Source of the DNA: Trifolium pratense
Lineage: Eukaryota > Streptophyta > Magnoliopsida > Fabales > Fabaceae
Assembly: GCF_020283565.1 (NCBI RefSeq)
Contig: NC_060063.1
Location: forward strand, 23,800,777-23,864,776
Direction: 5' to 3'
DNA length: 64,000 nucleotides
A model generated the notes under the pieces. It was not told where the DNA came from and did not search any database. It was given only the letters and a program-made list of their open reading frames with translations. The position numbers and the translations under genes are program-made. Shown piece after piece: positions 34,261 through 45,418 of the stretch; positions within the stretch are counted from its first letter, which is position 1; every line of letters starts with the position of its first letter.

Positions 34261-34480
34261 TCAAAACAACAAACTCTCTCTGGTACTCTCAAGTTTCCGG
34301 ATCACCTTCCACAGCGAATCAACTTCCAAATTGTGAAATCCACTAATCATCTGTAATGTGGTAGATATCGTAAAATTTCCTTTAGTGTCACCTGTCCAAT
34401 AACGAAGCTCATGTCCATCTTCGCTGCATGGAGGAGGAATAAATTTGATCTTTGTCCATAATTTTCTCAGGAAGCAACCC
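34261..34480 (-). pseudogene. LINE C-terminal fragment fused to an inverted-repeat arm
   Basis: Minus-strand translation reads 'WTKIKFIPPPCSEDGHELRY' then 'KGNFTISTTLQMISGF' and 'WKVIRKLESTRESLLF'. This is the pattern of plant LINE proteins just before and into the zinc-binding region (D-x-x-x-W, G-x-F-T-I, L-W-K-x-I-x-x-L). It runs in frame from the arm of the long inverted repeat, so the two were joined by rearrangement. Confidence 0.6.
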
Positions 34481-34519
34481 TTTGCTCCCCCAATTTGTCC
34501 CATATCACTGACCATTTCC

Positions 34520-35250
34520 TCACAATTAGCTTCTTTGGAGATACTATCTACGTTGTCCACTATGTTTTCCTCTTGCACGACATTTCTTACCTCGAGAAGT
34601 TCACTTGTAGTAGCAGCTAGTTCCAGCACTCTGCAACCTTTTGGAGCATTAGCGGATTCTTTGCTAGTAAGTAAGTATGAAGGTACCTGATGAGAGAATC
34701 TAAGCACCTCCTACCTCAGAATGATTTTGATCTCTTACTCATCAAAGTGATGGTGAAATACTGCATTGAACCCAGCCACCTTGACCAAATAAATAACAGT
34801 TACGCCGTGTTCTTCGACAAAATCCTCAAGTACTTCAGCCATATCAAATTTGTGTATTACATCACTTGAAGGTTGCTACCAAGTATCGAAGATGAGCAAG
34901 CTTCAAGTGATGCGATAAATATGGATGAAGTACTCGAGGATTTTGTTGAAGAACACGATGTAATTATTATTCCTTTGGTCAAGGTGGCTGGGTTCAAGGC
35001 AGTATTTCATCATCACTTTGATCAGAAAGAGATCAAAATCATTCCGAGGAAGGAGATGCTTCGGTTCTCTCATCAGGTACCTTCATACTTACTTACTGGC
35101 GAGGAAGCCGCTATAATGCTCCAAAAGGTTGCAGGGTTTTGGACCCAACTACTACTCCAAGTGAACTTCTCTAGGTAATAAAAGTCGCGCAGGAGGAAAA
35201 CAATGGAAAACGTGGATAAGAAGCTAATTGTGAGGAAATAGTCGGTATAA
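34520..35250. repeat. Long inverted repeat with coding-like arms
   Basis: Two arms of about 350 bp mirror each other around about 34887. Outer parts: ACCTCGAGAAGTTCACTTG against AAGTGAACTTCTCTAGGTAA. Middle: CATACTTACTTACTGG and its complement, plus GGTCAAGGTGGCTGGGTTCA and its complement. Inner: TTCTTCGACAAAATCCTCAA against TGAGGATTTTGTTGAAGAA. Both arms keep a similar open frame (148 codons minus, 101 codons plus) with a shared 'EVLEDFVEEH' and 'LRFSHQVPSYLLT'. I do not recognise the protein. A transcript across both arms would fold into a long hairpin. Confidence 0.8.
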
Positions 35251-35458
35251 ACTTGGGGGATCAAAGGAAGGGTTAAAGAAAGTTATTCATAAATTCGAAA
35301 CTTCATAAAGGACCGAGGAAAAAAATATGCATAGGCTTGTAGTAACGAAGGTATGTCCTACATAGCATGATTAAATTTGGTTGGGATTTGATTGTGTAAA
35401 TGTTGCCACAAAAAAGAAAGCACATTAGGAGGAGTCAGACCATTCCAAATTAGCTCAA

Positions 35459-35950
35459 ACTAGTCATGTTAATGTCTGAGTTGAAGAACTATACCTTTTA
35501 TGTCAATTAACTTCTTGTTGAGTGTGCAGGTTCTTGTAGCAGCTTCTTTGAAGGGTAGGAAATAAAAAATTGCAAGAAGAAGTGATTCTGGTATAACAAA
35601 GAGAATAAGTGCATGTTATCTCTTGCCATGGTTAAGAATATGAATTATGATACTGATGTGTGTATGGTTATTGTGTTGAATAACACAGGTGGATTATATA
35701 GAATTGAGCGCACCCTTTCAATTCTATATAATCCACCATTGTTATTCAACACAATAACCAATCACACATTACTATCGTGAATTCGTGATTTATATTCTTA
35801 ATCATGGTAAGAGGTAACATGTACTTGTTTTCTTTGTTACCAGGATATATAACTTCTTCTGGAAATTCTTTCCTTCCTACCCTTCAAAGAAGCCGATGCA
35901 AGAATATGCATACTCAACAAGAAATTAAAGTTTAACATGACTCTAGTTGA
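35459..35950. repeat. Long inverted repeat, hairpin centred near 35718
   Basis: The left part AGTCATGTTAA is mirrored at the far right by TTTAACATGACT. Moving inward, TTCTTTGAAGGGTAGGAA pairs with TTCCTACCCTTCAAAGAA, and TGCATGTTATCTCTTGCCATG with its near complement. The central 35685-35760 portion is nearly perfect (GTTATTGTGTTGAATAACA, then GGTGGATTATATAGAATTGA, and their complements). The loop is only about 12 bases. No open frame. Confidence 0.85.
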
Positions 35951-35989
35951 TCTATCATCTCCATAGTGTGATAAATGTTATTCTCCATT

Positions 35990-36760
35990 TGTTTAAACCA
36001 AATCTATATTTAAAAAGCAATCAACTTTTAACATTTCTTCAATCCATATAGTCAATAATACCAAGACTTTAACTAATGTTTAAGATATGAGAAGTAATTA
36101 AGAAGACAGTAGTAACAAAAATAATTGTAATAATGATGATTATGATTAGGGTTTAATTTAAATAGGGTTTTGCAATCGATATATGAGCCAGGACATAATG
36201 GTTTTGATGTTGCAGAAAACAGAACACAACATCCGATTAAAACCACATTTGATTGTGATTCTCCACAATATAATAGATCCATTAAGGATTTAAATAGATT
36301 CTTGCAAATGCGATCTAGGCCATGACACAACAATTTTTATTTTGTCAAAAATGTTATCAAAGATCGATTAAGACCACATTTGAATGTGATTCTCCAGAAT
36401 ATATGAAGGATCATAACCCGATTGAATTGTTAATGTGACTACTATTTAAAATTATGGTGAGAATAATATGATGATGATGATGATCAAGATCACTACCTAT
36501 CCAAGGCTTCAAAGTACTTTTGCTTAGAGGTGGACAAGCACCCACAAACCGCCTGAATTCTGCCTAACTCGACCGCAAAAGAACCAACCTAGGTGTATCT
36601 AACCGGGTCTAAGGGGTAATCATGGTCACAAGTATGGTCTCATGCGGAGACCAAACCGCCAAAGTTATAGAAGAATCACCTTGAAATTGTTATACATTTA
36701 TGAGTTGTTTCAGATCTAGCGCCGCAGGTGTAACTGGAAGAGAAATTAGTGAAATGAGTA
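35990..36760. repeat. Segmental repeat shared with 51060-51690
   Basis: Matching phrases in the same order include GATATGAGAAGTAATTAAGA, AATAATTGTAATAATGATGA, AATGGTTTTGATGTTGCAGA, ATCAAGATCACTACCT...CCAAGGCTTCAAAGTACTTTT and AGAGGTGGACAAGCACCC. Both blocks are non-coding today. The CCAAGGCTTCAAAGTACTTTT portion also recurs near 50795, close to F-box-derived sequence. Confidence 0.75.
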
Positions 36761-36902
36761 GTCAAAGTTGAGAAAACATTTTTTCTTTTATGATAAATGT
36801 TGGTCGTTGGACTTAATTCGTTGAAGATTGATGACATGATGGTCAAGATGATAAATTTAGTGTTGCTTTTTGGTAAACGTGTAACATAGCTTTTTACTTT
36901 AT

Positions 36903-37214
36903 TTGGCTCTATGAGTCAATGACTCTGTTTGGGAAGGTCAATAAACTAGTTTATAGCTTAGAAATTTTAGCTTATATGCTAAAAGCTCTGTTTGGTAACA
37001 GTTTTTAAAAAAGACCTTATAGCTTATTTTAATAGCTTATAGCTTATTTTTCGAACGTTATTTCAAGTAGCTTATGAACTTATAGCTTATCATATTTTCT
37101 TTCAATTTTACCCCTAGCATCTTACTTGAAAAAAAGTTAAATATTAATTTTTTATGTCATTTCACACTTATAAGCTAGTTCAACCGCTAATTTTACTTAA
37201 CACTATAAATTCAA
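36903..37214. repeat. AGCTTAT-rich MITE remnant hosting the hAT insertion
   Basis: Repeated TAGCTTAT and GTTTGGTAACAG motifs resemble hAT-type MITEs. The sequence resumes at 40558 (ATCCGCTATAATCTAAAAGC, TATAAGCTAGCTTATTAGC), so the hAT element at 37223-40549 inserted inside it. Confidence 0.45.
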
Positions 37215-37222
37215 TCAGCTAG

Positions 37223-40200
37223 CACGGATCCAGGAATTATGTGGGGTCAAAATTATTATTATTATTTTTGTAATTGGAAAAAAAATATTAAAAACTAAAA
37301 TCCAAGCACAGGACGTTCTCAGATGAGAGGAAAATATTATAAATCTTATACGAATAGGTAAAAAGGAATAAAACTTAACAAAAAGATAACAAAAAATACA
37401 CCAATTAAAGTTCTCTAATAAACACCAAACTCTTAAAAAACAACCAGAGAACTAGTAGGGCACCAAAGTACTACAACACAAAGATCGATAACAAAAAGTG
37501 CACCAATATGAATTCAAGAATTACAATTGCCCTCTACGGGACTGCATATTTTGAAAGTATTGCATGATATTTTCATTTTCAACACTATCAAATACCTCAC
37601 TCTCTATGTATGTGACTAAACAATTATTCAGAAAGTCATCCCCATACGGTTGCGCAATTGGTTCTTCACAAAATTCATTGCTGAGAAACTCTTTTCAACT
37701 GTTGCAGTTGCCACAGGCAAAAGTAATGCCAACTTTAGAAGTAAATAAACCATTGGATAAGCAATGTGTTTTTTAGTTTCCACCATCATTCCTGAAAGAT
37801 CACTAATTCCATGTAAATTAGAAAATTGTTCACTAGAACGAACATCCATGATATAATTTTCAAGTTGATTGTCGAGTCCAATAAGCTCCACAGAAGAAAA
37901 TTCCGACGGATAAAATCGAGCCATATTAATCAATTTTTCCTTGTCAAATGCAAAAAATGAATCTTGTGGATTTAAGCTTGCGACACAAATAAGCAATTCA
38001 CTATTCACCTCTGTAAATCTGTTATTAAGCTCTTGAAGTTGTCTATCAATCACTTTATAAAATACTTCAACTTGAAAGTGATGCAAGTTTGAAACTATTT
38101 CAACATTACGCTTTGGTTTCCCATGTAATGTGAATACATCATCCATATTTACAATTTCAATATCTTTCTTCTTACAAAACAATGTCACTTCAGCAAGTAA
38201 ATTACACCAACCATCTTCTCTCATGTTTTGCAATCTTGCCTTTGACACTTTAACAAATGTCATAGCATTTACAATATCTTGATCTTTTCTTTGCAATGCT
38301 TGAGACAAATCATTAGTAATTCCCAATATATTTCTCATCAAAAGCAATTTAAAAATAAACTCAAAAGATTGCAAAGTATTCTTCAATAGATGGGCTTCAA
38401 CTCTTTGTTCTGCTTTTGAGCCTTCTTTCACAATTGTATCAAGCACATCACACACAGAAGGAAACAAAGAAACTAACCTCAATAATGTACCATAATGTGA
38501 ACCCCATCTAGTATCTCCAGCTCTTGTTAGTGTGCTTTCTTGATTCAAGCCATGACCACTAGAAATTTCTCCACTTTCTAATCCTTTCATTTACATTAAG
38601 AGATTGACTTTCTCTAAAAATATCTCGGCGCTTGCACGATGCTCCAACAATATTAGATAAATTGTTAATTTGAATGAAAAACCAAGCAATATCATCATCC
38701 TTTTTAGCAACCGCCACAAGTGCCAATTGGAGTTGGTGAGCAAAACAATGAACATAGAATGCACACTTATGTTCTTTTAAGATCAAACTTTTCAGGCCAT
38801 TAAATTCGCCTTGCATATTACTAGCTCCATCATATCCTTGTCCACGAACTCTTGACAAGCTTAAATTGTACTTTGCAAATAGTGACTCTAATGATAACTT
38901 TAAAGATATAGCACTTGTATTTGCAACATGGACAACACCAAAAAACCTCTCAATGACATGCCCTTTCTTGTCTACATAACGTAAAACAAGAGACATTTGC
39001 TCCTTAACCGAACTGTCTCGAGATTCATCAATTAAAATGGAGAACAAATAACCATTAATATCACAAATAATAGCTTTTGAGGTCTCACGAGCAACGGCTT
39101 TCACAATATCTTTTTGAATGTCAGGTGCCACTAATTTGAGATTCCCACGACATTGTCTCAATACTTTATCAATCTCTTCATTGTGACTAGTAAGAAAATG
39201 TAGAATCTCGAGAAAATTACCTTTTCTCTTTGAGTTCACTGATTCATCATCACCGCGAAATGCTATCCCCAACTTCAAAATAAGTCGAATACAATCAACT
39301 GTTGCAGTTAAATGAATTCGATATTCCCTCTTGATCAAGTCAGATTGTTTGTTAATACTTAATAGCAACCTCAATATGCTGTTTTTGATTCATCAGTGCA
39401 TTACATTTTCTCCAAGCATGATTGTGAGCACTATTAGGGCCTCCAAGATGGATGTTGAGCCTCTCTTTCTTTTTCCAGTTTGAAAATCCTTCGGTCACAA
39501 ATGCATCCCAACCTTTGTTTTCTCCTATCTCATATCTCATAAGATAACAACATAAACAAAACACAACATCTTTTGATACACTATATTCCAACCAATTACC
39601 AAATTCCCGAAACCAATCAGGATTAAACTTACGTAAAGACGACCCAAATTGTCTTTGCGGAAAATTATGCTCCTTTGGTTGGCAAGACCCTTTTTGTAGA
39701 TAAGCTCTTCGAATTTCATCTCGATCGTTTGGATGATAACACAACATATTTGATTTCTCTCTCCAGGATCAGCAGGAAGATTTTCCAAATCAACATCTAA
39801 GAATAATTTTTTAAAGGATGGCCCTATTTGTTGTGTTGATGTATTTTCCATTTCATTAACTTGTTGAGATTCTGATGTTGATTTTCTTTTGAAATATTTC
39901 TCCATTTCTAACCTATTAAAAAATATAACCTAATCAATAACTTGATAAACATTTTTTTATCTCTAATACAAGTAAAATGTTAAAAATAAAATAAAAATTG
40001 AGGCAAGAAATGTCAAATAACAACCATAGTATATAAGAGTAAGACAAAAATAAGAATGAAGGGAAAAAAGACTTATTTGGATTATTGTCTCTTAACCTAA
40101 TTGTAATAAAGGACAAGAAGAACTAAGATTTAGAAAAGGAACACACTTGCGGTCACGACGAAGAAAGAAGGAGTAGGACACAAAGGGTTAAATTATTATT

Positions 40201-40549
40201 AATTTTCTATTCTTGATTGTGTTTGTGTGTGTAAATGAACAAGAAAGAAAAGAAGGGTTTCTTACTTGCTTTTACTGACACAATTGGAACTTTGGAAGAG
40301 AGAGATACGCTACACAACACAATGCCTTTTCATTTTCTTTTCTTTTTCTAAAAGAAAAAAAAAACAATAAAATTAAAAGGTCATTTATGTTCTCAAATAG
40401 ACTATAGTACATGAAGTTAATATGTGGTGTGGGGACATTTGTGTATTTCATGTGGGGGCCATATGTCAAAATTACATATTATTGGTTAAAAAAATAAGAA
40501 GTGAGTGGGGTCAGCTGCCCACATTTAGTTCCACTTGCATCCGTCCCTG
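37223..40549 (-). mobile_element. Full-length hAT transposon, inactive
   Basis: The ends are CACGGATCCAGG on the left and the complement of CAGGGACGGATGCAAG on the right, an imperfect short inverted repeat. The flanks have an 8-bp direct repeat with one mismatch: TCAGCTAG at 37215-37222 and TCAGTTAG at 40550-40557. Length (3.3 kb), 8-bp duplication and the enclosed transposase gene all fit hAT. The transposase gene is on the minus strand and is frameshifted. Confidence 0.85.
37521..39905 (-). pseudogene. hAT transposase (ZMYM1-like, TTF zinc finger), frameshifted
   Basis: Minus-strand frames 39905-39537, 39747-39352, 39374-38559, 38590-37628 and a last short frame to the stop at 37521 make one protein of about 780 residues. 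The N-terminus 'MEKYFKRKSTSESQQ' is followed by a TTF-type zinc finger ('VVFCLCCYLM', 'NSAHNHAWRKCNAL'). Next come a DUF4371-like core with 'ILIDESRDSSVKEQMSLVLR' and 'RGQGYDGASNMQGEFNG' carrying catalytic-type Asp residues, and 'FYVHCFAHQLQLALVA'. The C-terminal dimerisation region is 'LLPVATATVEKSFSAMNFVK'. Four single-base-type frame breaks separate the pieces. The last turns the usual '-NRMGDDFLNN-' style end into a stop. The source was a zinc-finger MYM-type hAT gene and the product is now dead. Confidence 0.9.
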
Positions 40550-40982
40550 TCAGTTAGTTTATCCGCTATAATCTAAAAGCTAGTTTATAAGTTCATCCAT
40601 TATAAGCTAGCTTATTAGCTATATATTCTTATTCACTTCATCTTCATCTTTTTTTCCCCCTTTTTTTTTTGTTTTTTCCAATGTATTTTGGTTCGATAAA
40701 TTTTGGAATGGTAGAGTTTTCTGAGTTACTAATTTTGATGCTCTCCTCAGATGCTATAATATTTTTTAATTGAAAATTAAAACTTTTTTTTTTTGACAAA
40801 TTTGAAAATTACACTCATTTCTCAGCAAGAGGTGGATCCCTGGAATTTAGAATCCATGATCAGTACTCTAGTTGGTCTTTAGATAGCCAAGAATCAAGAT
40901 GCATAATATGGAGATTTCTTATCCGGAGAATGGATATTTTCTCAATAAATTTGAGCTTAGATCTTCCACCTAAAGCAACCGT

Positions 40983-41874
40983 TAGAGCATCTAATGAAGC
41001 TCCCTCTTTTAGGTACTTAACCGAGTCTCGAGTACTTATAATTGGGTTTCACATGTACACATTATTCATTTATACTACCACTCGTTAAATTTTTTAATAA
41101 TAGTATCTAATAATTATTCAATCAAACCCAACACTTAAAAGTTCTAACTGGGTTCCACTAATAACACATATCACCAATAACTCTACATTATTATAAATGA
41201 ATCTCACAAAAATAGGGATGACAGGAAAACCCATACCCGACAGACCCACTCGAACCCAAACCCAAGTCAACGGGCGAAACCCGAGTTGACTGGGTTTGGG
41301 TTTGGGTTTGGGTGACACTAGATATATGGGTGTGGGTTTGGGTAGTATCAAACTCACACCCGAAACATATTCACTCACCCGTTTATATATTAAATTACCT
41401 ATTTACCACTACGTATTTTGCTCCCTTTTAAGTTTTTGAATGTTCTACTGGTGCATATGTTGTAGTGATGATAACATTTGATGAATTGTTTAGTAAAAAA
41501 AAAACTATCTTGAAATTTACAAACTATATTACCAAATTATGCTACATTTTGTATTTTATTAAATATAGTTCGGGTCGGGTTTGAGTAGATAATAAATTTT
41601 GTGTCTTCTTGTTATGAGTTTCGGGTTTGGGTGAAAAAACCTGAACCCAACGGGTGTGGGTTTCGTTTTTCCACCCGAACAACATTTGAGTTTAGGTGGC
41701 ACCCAAATATATGGGTGTGAGTTTGGGTAGTATCAAACCCGCACTCATGAGCACCCATTGTCATCCCTACACAAAAATAGTATATGTATCGTTGCTTATT
41801 GTAAAATCAATACCTATTAAATACTAATTTATGTTTTGCGCCTATAAGGTACCTATTAGGTACCGATGCTCTAA
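40983..41874. mobile_element. MITE with TTAGAGCATC ends, interrupted
   Basis: Left end GTTAGAGCATCTAATGAAGC and right end GGTACCGATGCTCTAA are inverted. Between them, TATTAGGTACC-style and CACTAATAACACATATCACC stretches match, in reverse, the repeat at 16095-16389. A hAT-type MITE is inserted at 41213-41769. Confidence 0.6.
41213..41769. mobile_element. hAT-type MITE with perfect 8-bp target duplication
   Basis: The ends are TAGGGATGACA and TGTCATCCCTA, flanked by perfect CACAAAAA direct repeats at 41205-41212 and 41770-41777. Inside, GGGTTTGGGT and ACCCAAACCC motifs repeat many times on both strands (41245-41345 and 41570-41745), making subterminal arrays. The 86-codon frame here reads only these repeats. 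Confidence 0.85.
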
Positions 41875-42124
41875 AAATAGATATCCACGATTCTCTTAAT
41901 CAACGGTGGTAGTTGAACTCATTTAATGTTGATTGGGATTCTATTCCAGTTCCATCCTTATAGAAGAAGACATAATAATACTTTTGGGAGTTAACCAAGA
42001 CCCTGCATAAGATGAAAAATTAGTAGAACGGTTTCCTTCATAGTTTGGCAAAAATAAAAATAAAAAAGAAAAAATAAAGCAAAAGAAACAATTTCTACTC
42101 ATACCATGTGGAAAAATGGAACTA

Positions 42125-42126
<2 letters not shown>

Positions 42127-42194
<68 letters not shown>

Positions 42195-42195
42195 G
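42127..42195. repeat. (AT)n(AG)n compound microsatellite
   Basis: About 26 AT units are followed by about 8 AG units. The equivalent place in the related segment near 49440 lacks it. Confidence 0.95.
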
Positions 42196-42259
42196 AAATT
42201 ATAGTTACAAGGAATGAAATCTAGCCTAACAATTAGGAGAAATTAGCTATACACAACTA

Positions 42260-42547
42260 CTCCCTCCGGTCCTTTTTATAAGGAACAATTTGGAAAAAAT
42301 TTTTTGTCCTTTTTATAAGAAACAATCATTAAATTTATTCTTACAATTCCATTTTTACCCTTATTAAATTGTATCCATTCCAAAGTTATGCATTAATTAG
42401 AGTGATATATTCTCTAAGGATAAATTAATACACCAAGGTTAGTTTTGGAATAGATTGTAAAATTTTAGAATTTTTATTAAGAAAGATAATGTTTCTTGGT
42501 ACGTGTGTTTTTTCCAAAGTGTTCCTTATAATAAGGACCGGAGGGAG
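42260..42547. mobile_element. Stowaway MITE (Tc1/mariner type)
   Basis: The terminal inverted repeats CTCCCTCCGGTCCTTTTTAT and the complement of ATAAGGACCGGAGGGAG are flanked by TA dinucleotides at 42258-42259 and 42548-42549. At 288 bp with an AT-rich middle and no gene, it is a textbook Stowaway. A remnant of the right end (TCGGAAGGAGTA) lies near 49553 in the duplicated segment. Confidence 0.92.
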
Positions 42548-42824
42548 TATTAGAGTATAGCTAGCACTAATTTATACAATATTATTCTTTTTCTATGATG
42601 TTGACTATGGAGACATGTTCAAAGTTGGTTGCATTTTAAATATGGATTTGGTTTAAACGGCATGGAGAATGATCATTTATCACATTATAGAGATGCTATA
42701 TCAACTTGAGTCTTGTTCTTCTTCTCTATCGATCTATCCCTCCTTTTATTTTCAACCCTCAACCTTCTCCAACCTCTTCGTGTATCCCTCCTTTTATTTT
42801 CTTCCTTCCCAACAAATATGGAAG

Positions 42825-43860
42825 TACCCCAAGACGTTACTTTTGATTTGAGATATTTTCTTGGCTACATGTAAAAAGCATTTGCAAGTTCAAATCAACT
42901 TGCAATTCAATTTCCAAATTTTTGAAGAAACAATCTTTGGAACAAAGCAGACTCAAAATTTGTTTAAGAAGGATGACACATGCTTATTAATGCAACCCGT
43001 CAAATATACGTCACAAAAAGGGTAGAGTTACATTATTTACCTAAATACCAACATTCTTCTGGTGCCACTAACAATGTCTTGAGTTTCCTATCAAATATAG
43101 TTAGTTAGTCTCATAGCTTCAAATATTGTTCTAAAATTTTCATATGCAACCCAATAACAAAATTTTACAACATTTATAGCCTCTGGCAACACTTTTATAA
43201 GCAACATGTGAGAATTGTTGCCTAAAACTGATATAGGCAATACTTTATGATTGTTGCTGTGTATTTCATTGCAACGCCATAAAAGCATACCCTAAAATAT
43301 ACTAGGGAACGATTTTCACTGGTAACCTCATATATACCTTGCCAATAGCTAGTAAACATCCCCTAAGCTATCTTTGGAAACAATTTTCAAAGGTTGCTGT
43401 ATTTTAAACAAAAGGCTACATTAATAAAGTATTGTATAAAAGTTAACTTGTAATTTAATTTACAAAAAACGCCGCCAAAGACAATAGGCAACGCTTGCGT
43501 AGAAGACACTTGAGACACTTGAAAAGCGTCCCCTATTCTTTTAGGAAACACTTTTAAAGGTTCTGGCATCCTTTTCACCTGTTGTCAGAGGCAATAAATG
43601 TTGTAGTGAAATCTTGGTCTTCTATTCCAATCCCAAAGTCATTTCAAATACAAAATAATTTTGCTAATGCAAAATTCTTTTTACCTTACTCTTTAGACGA
43701 CTACAAAGTATTTCTTTTTGAAAACATAGTGGAATGGACGCCAACTTGTTATAAATGCAATGTTTATGATGGAAAGGGAAGGGGTTTGGAAAACAATGCA
43801 GCGTGGTTTTTTATCCGGAGAAAATGACATGAAATTTGATATGCCTGTATTTTAGGATAT
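42825..43860 (+). pseudogene. F-box protein gene copy A, disrupted
   Basis: The plus strand begins like copy B (EVPQDVTFD...), then 'FEETIFGTKQTQNLFKKDDT' in shifted frame and 'YLPKYQHSSGATNNVLSFL'. After a gap come 'INVVVKSWSSIPIPKSF', 'YSLDDYKVFLFENIVEWTPT' and 'CYKCNVYDGKGRGLENNAAW'. Legume F-box proteins have this order: a short N-terminal F-box with 'LP...CKFKSTC', then a variable associated domain. Such proteins recruit substrates to SCF ubiquitin ligases. Stops after the first 20 codons and several frame changes kill this copy. It points toward the CACTA element that starts 27 bases downstream, and copy B points toward the same element from the other side. Confidence 0.65.
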
Positions 43861-44189
43861 ATGTCTGTATTAAAAATATGACTCTTCACTACAAGAAAAA
43901 TGTGTTTTAGCTTCAAATTTTTTAGCGTCCGCCACGACACGGACGCTACTAGCGTCTCGTTTGAGTCTACTTGACAGACGATACTGTATATTTATTTTTT
44001 TAATTTAATATTTAAAGTTAGCGTCTGCTTTTAGAAACGCTAAGGAGACTCTTTGAAAAAATAAATAACTAATTGTTTTTTTTAGTTCATTGAGTCTGCT
44101 TAGGCGGACTCTAATGATAATTAAATTAAATTAAATAAGAAAAAAACTTTTTGATAAGCGATAAAAAATTTCACAATAATGGAAACTGA

Positions 44190-44460
44190 GATGTCGAAGA
44201 AGCTCAAACTCTTCTTCAATCTCTCCTAATCCTCCGCCATTCCTAATCCTCCGCCGTCGAAGAAGTCCTCCGCCGTTCCTAATCTCTTCAATCTCTCCTA
44301 ATCCTCCGCCGTTCCTAACTCTCCTTCAATCTCTCGTTTCCGTCGATGAAGCTCGCAACTCTCTTCAATCTCTTGTCACGCGTCTCTCCTCTCCGTTGCC
44401 GTCGAAGAACCTCAAAATTACTCGGTTGTTTACCATCGTTTTCACGATTCCAAGTAAGTA
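44190..44460 (+). repeat. TCCTCCGCCGTTCCTAATC-type short repeats in the CACTA element
   Basis: CTCTTCAATCTCTC, CCTAATCCTCCGCC and GTCGAAGAAG phrases repeat several times. The frame at 44346-44564 (72 codons) has no recognised domain. A GTAAGT at about 44455 could be a splice donor after a leader exon, so this may be the promoter-proximal part of the transposase gene or of a captured gene. Confidence 0.4.
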
Positions 44461-45111
44461 ACTTCATCTCTTCACAAATTTCTGCACTTCATGTTCTTTG
44501 TAGTTTGTTTTTCTTAATCTCTTGTTCTTTTAATTTTGAGTTTGTGCTTGGTTGGATTCACTAGCCAAAAGGGATTTTTTAAGACCTAAAATTGATTTTT
44601 GAGATGTTTTAGGGATTCACTAGCCAAAAGGGAATTTTAAGACCTAAAATTGTGAAGTAGCTTGCGTCACTGTAACCATGTTTTTCAATTAGTGATAAAA
44701 AAAATAGTGATATATTCCTATTAGTGATATATGAAGGAGTGGTTTCTAATAGTGATTATAATCCATTCTAACTTCAAGCTGCTCACTGTAACCATGTTTT
44801 GTTCCAAGCTGCTCACTATAACCATGATTTTCAATTTCAATGAAATGTAGTGTTTACCATAAAAACAAAAATAGTGATTAGAATTGATTCTAACTTCAAA
44901 CTAGTATTTATGTAGATTTTGTCTCTAAATGTGAGCTTCAATTAGAGTGATAAAATAGACTTATATAGTTTTTGTCTCTAACTGTGAGCTTCATGTACCT
45001 CACAATCAATAACTCTTAAGAAATTATTAACAGTACCATGTAAGGAATGAGTTTCCTCTAAAATGTCCAACGTCCCTAGTGGTTGATAATTTCATGTTTT
45101 TCATGTAGAAA

Positions 45112-45354
45112 ATGGATCGTAGTTGGATGTATGATAGAGTAAATCCTAATAGGTTTGGTTTGAAAGATACTTTTTTTAGTGGAGTTGGAGAGTTTGTTAA
45201 CAAGGCTATGGAACAACCACAATTTTTAAACCACGGAGAGATAAGATGTCCTTGTGTAAAGTGCAAGTGCATTGACTTGTAGACGCCTAATGAGGTCAAA
45301 TATTGTCACTTGTACCAATTTGGTTTTCTGCCAAACTATTATATATGGACTTGA
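45112..45354 (+). pseudogene. CACTA transposase-associated domain, truncated
   Basis: The frame starts 'MDRSWMYDRVNPNRFGLKDT' and continues 'GVGEFVNKAMEQ' and 'GEIRCPCVKCKC', the N-terminal zinc-like domain (transposase-associated family) of En/Spm transposases. A TAG at 45280 stops it after 56 residues; the same frame then continues 'TPNEVKYCHLYQFGFLPNYY' to a second stop. The phrase GACTTGAAGACGCCTAATGAGGTCAAAT recurs in part right after, at about 45350-45375, so the break is at a small duplication. The catalytic transposase region that should follow is replaced by captured exons. Confidence 0.8.
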
Positions 45355-45418
45355 AGACGCCTAATGAGGTCAAATGTCATTTATGTCTTTGACTGTGACA
45401 TTAATTTATATATATTAG

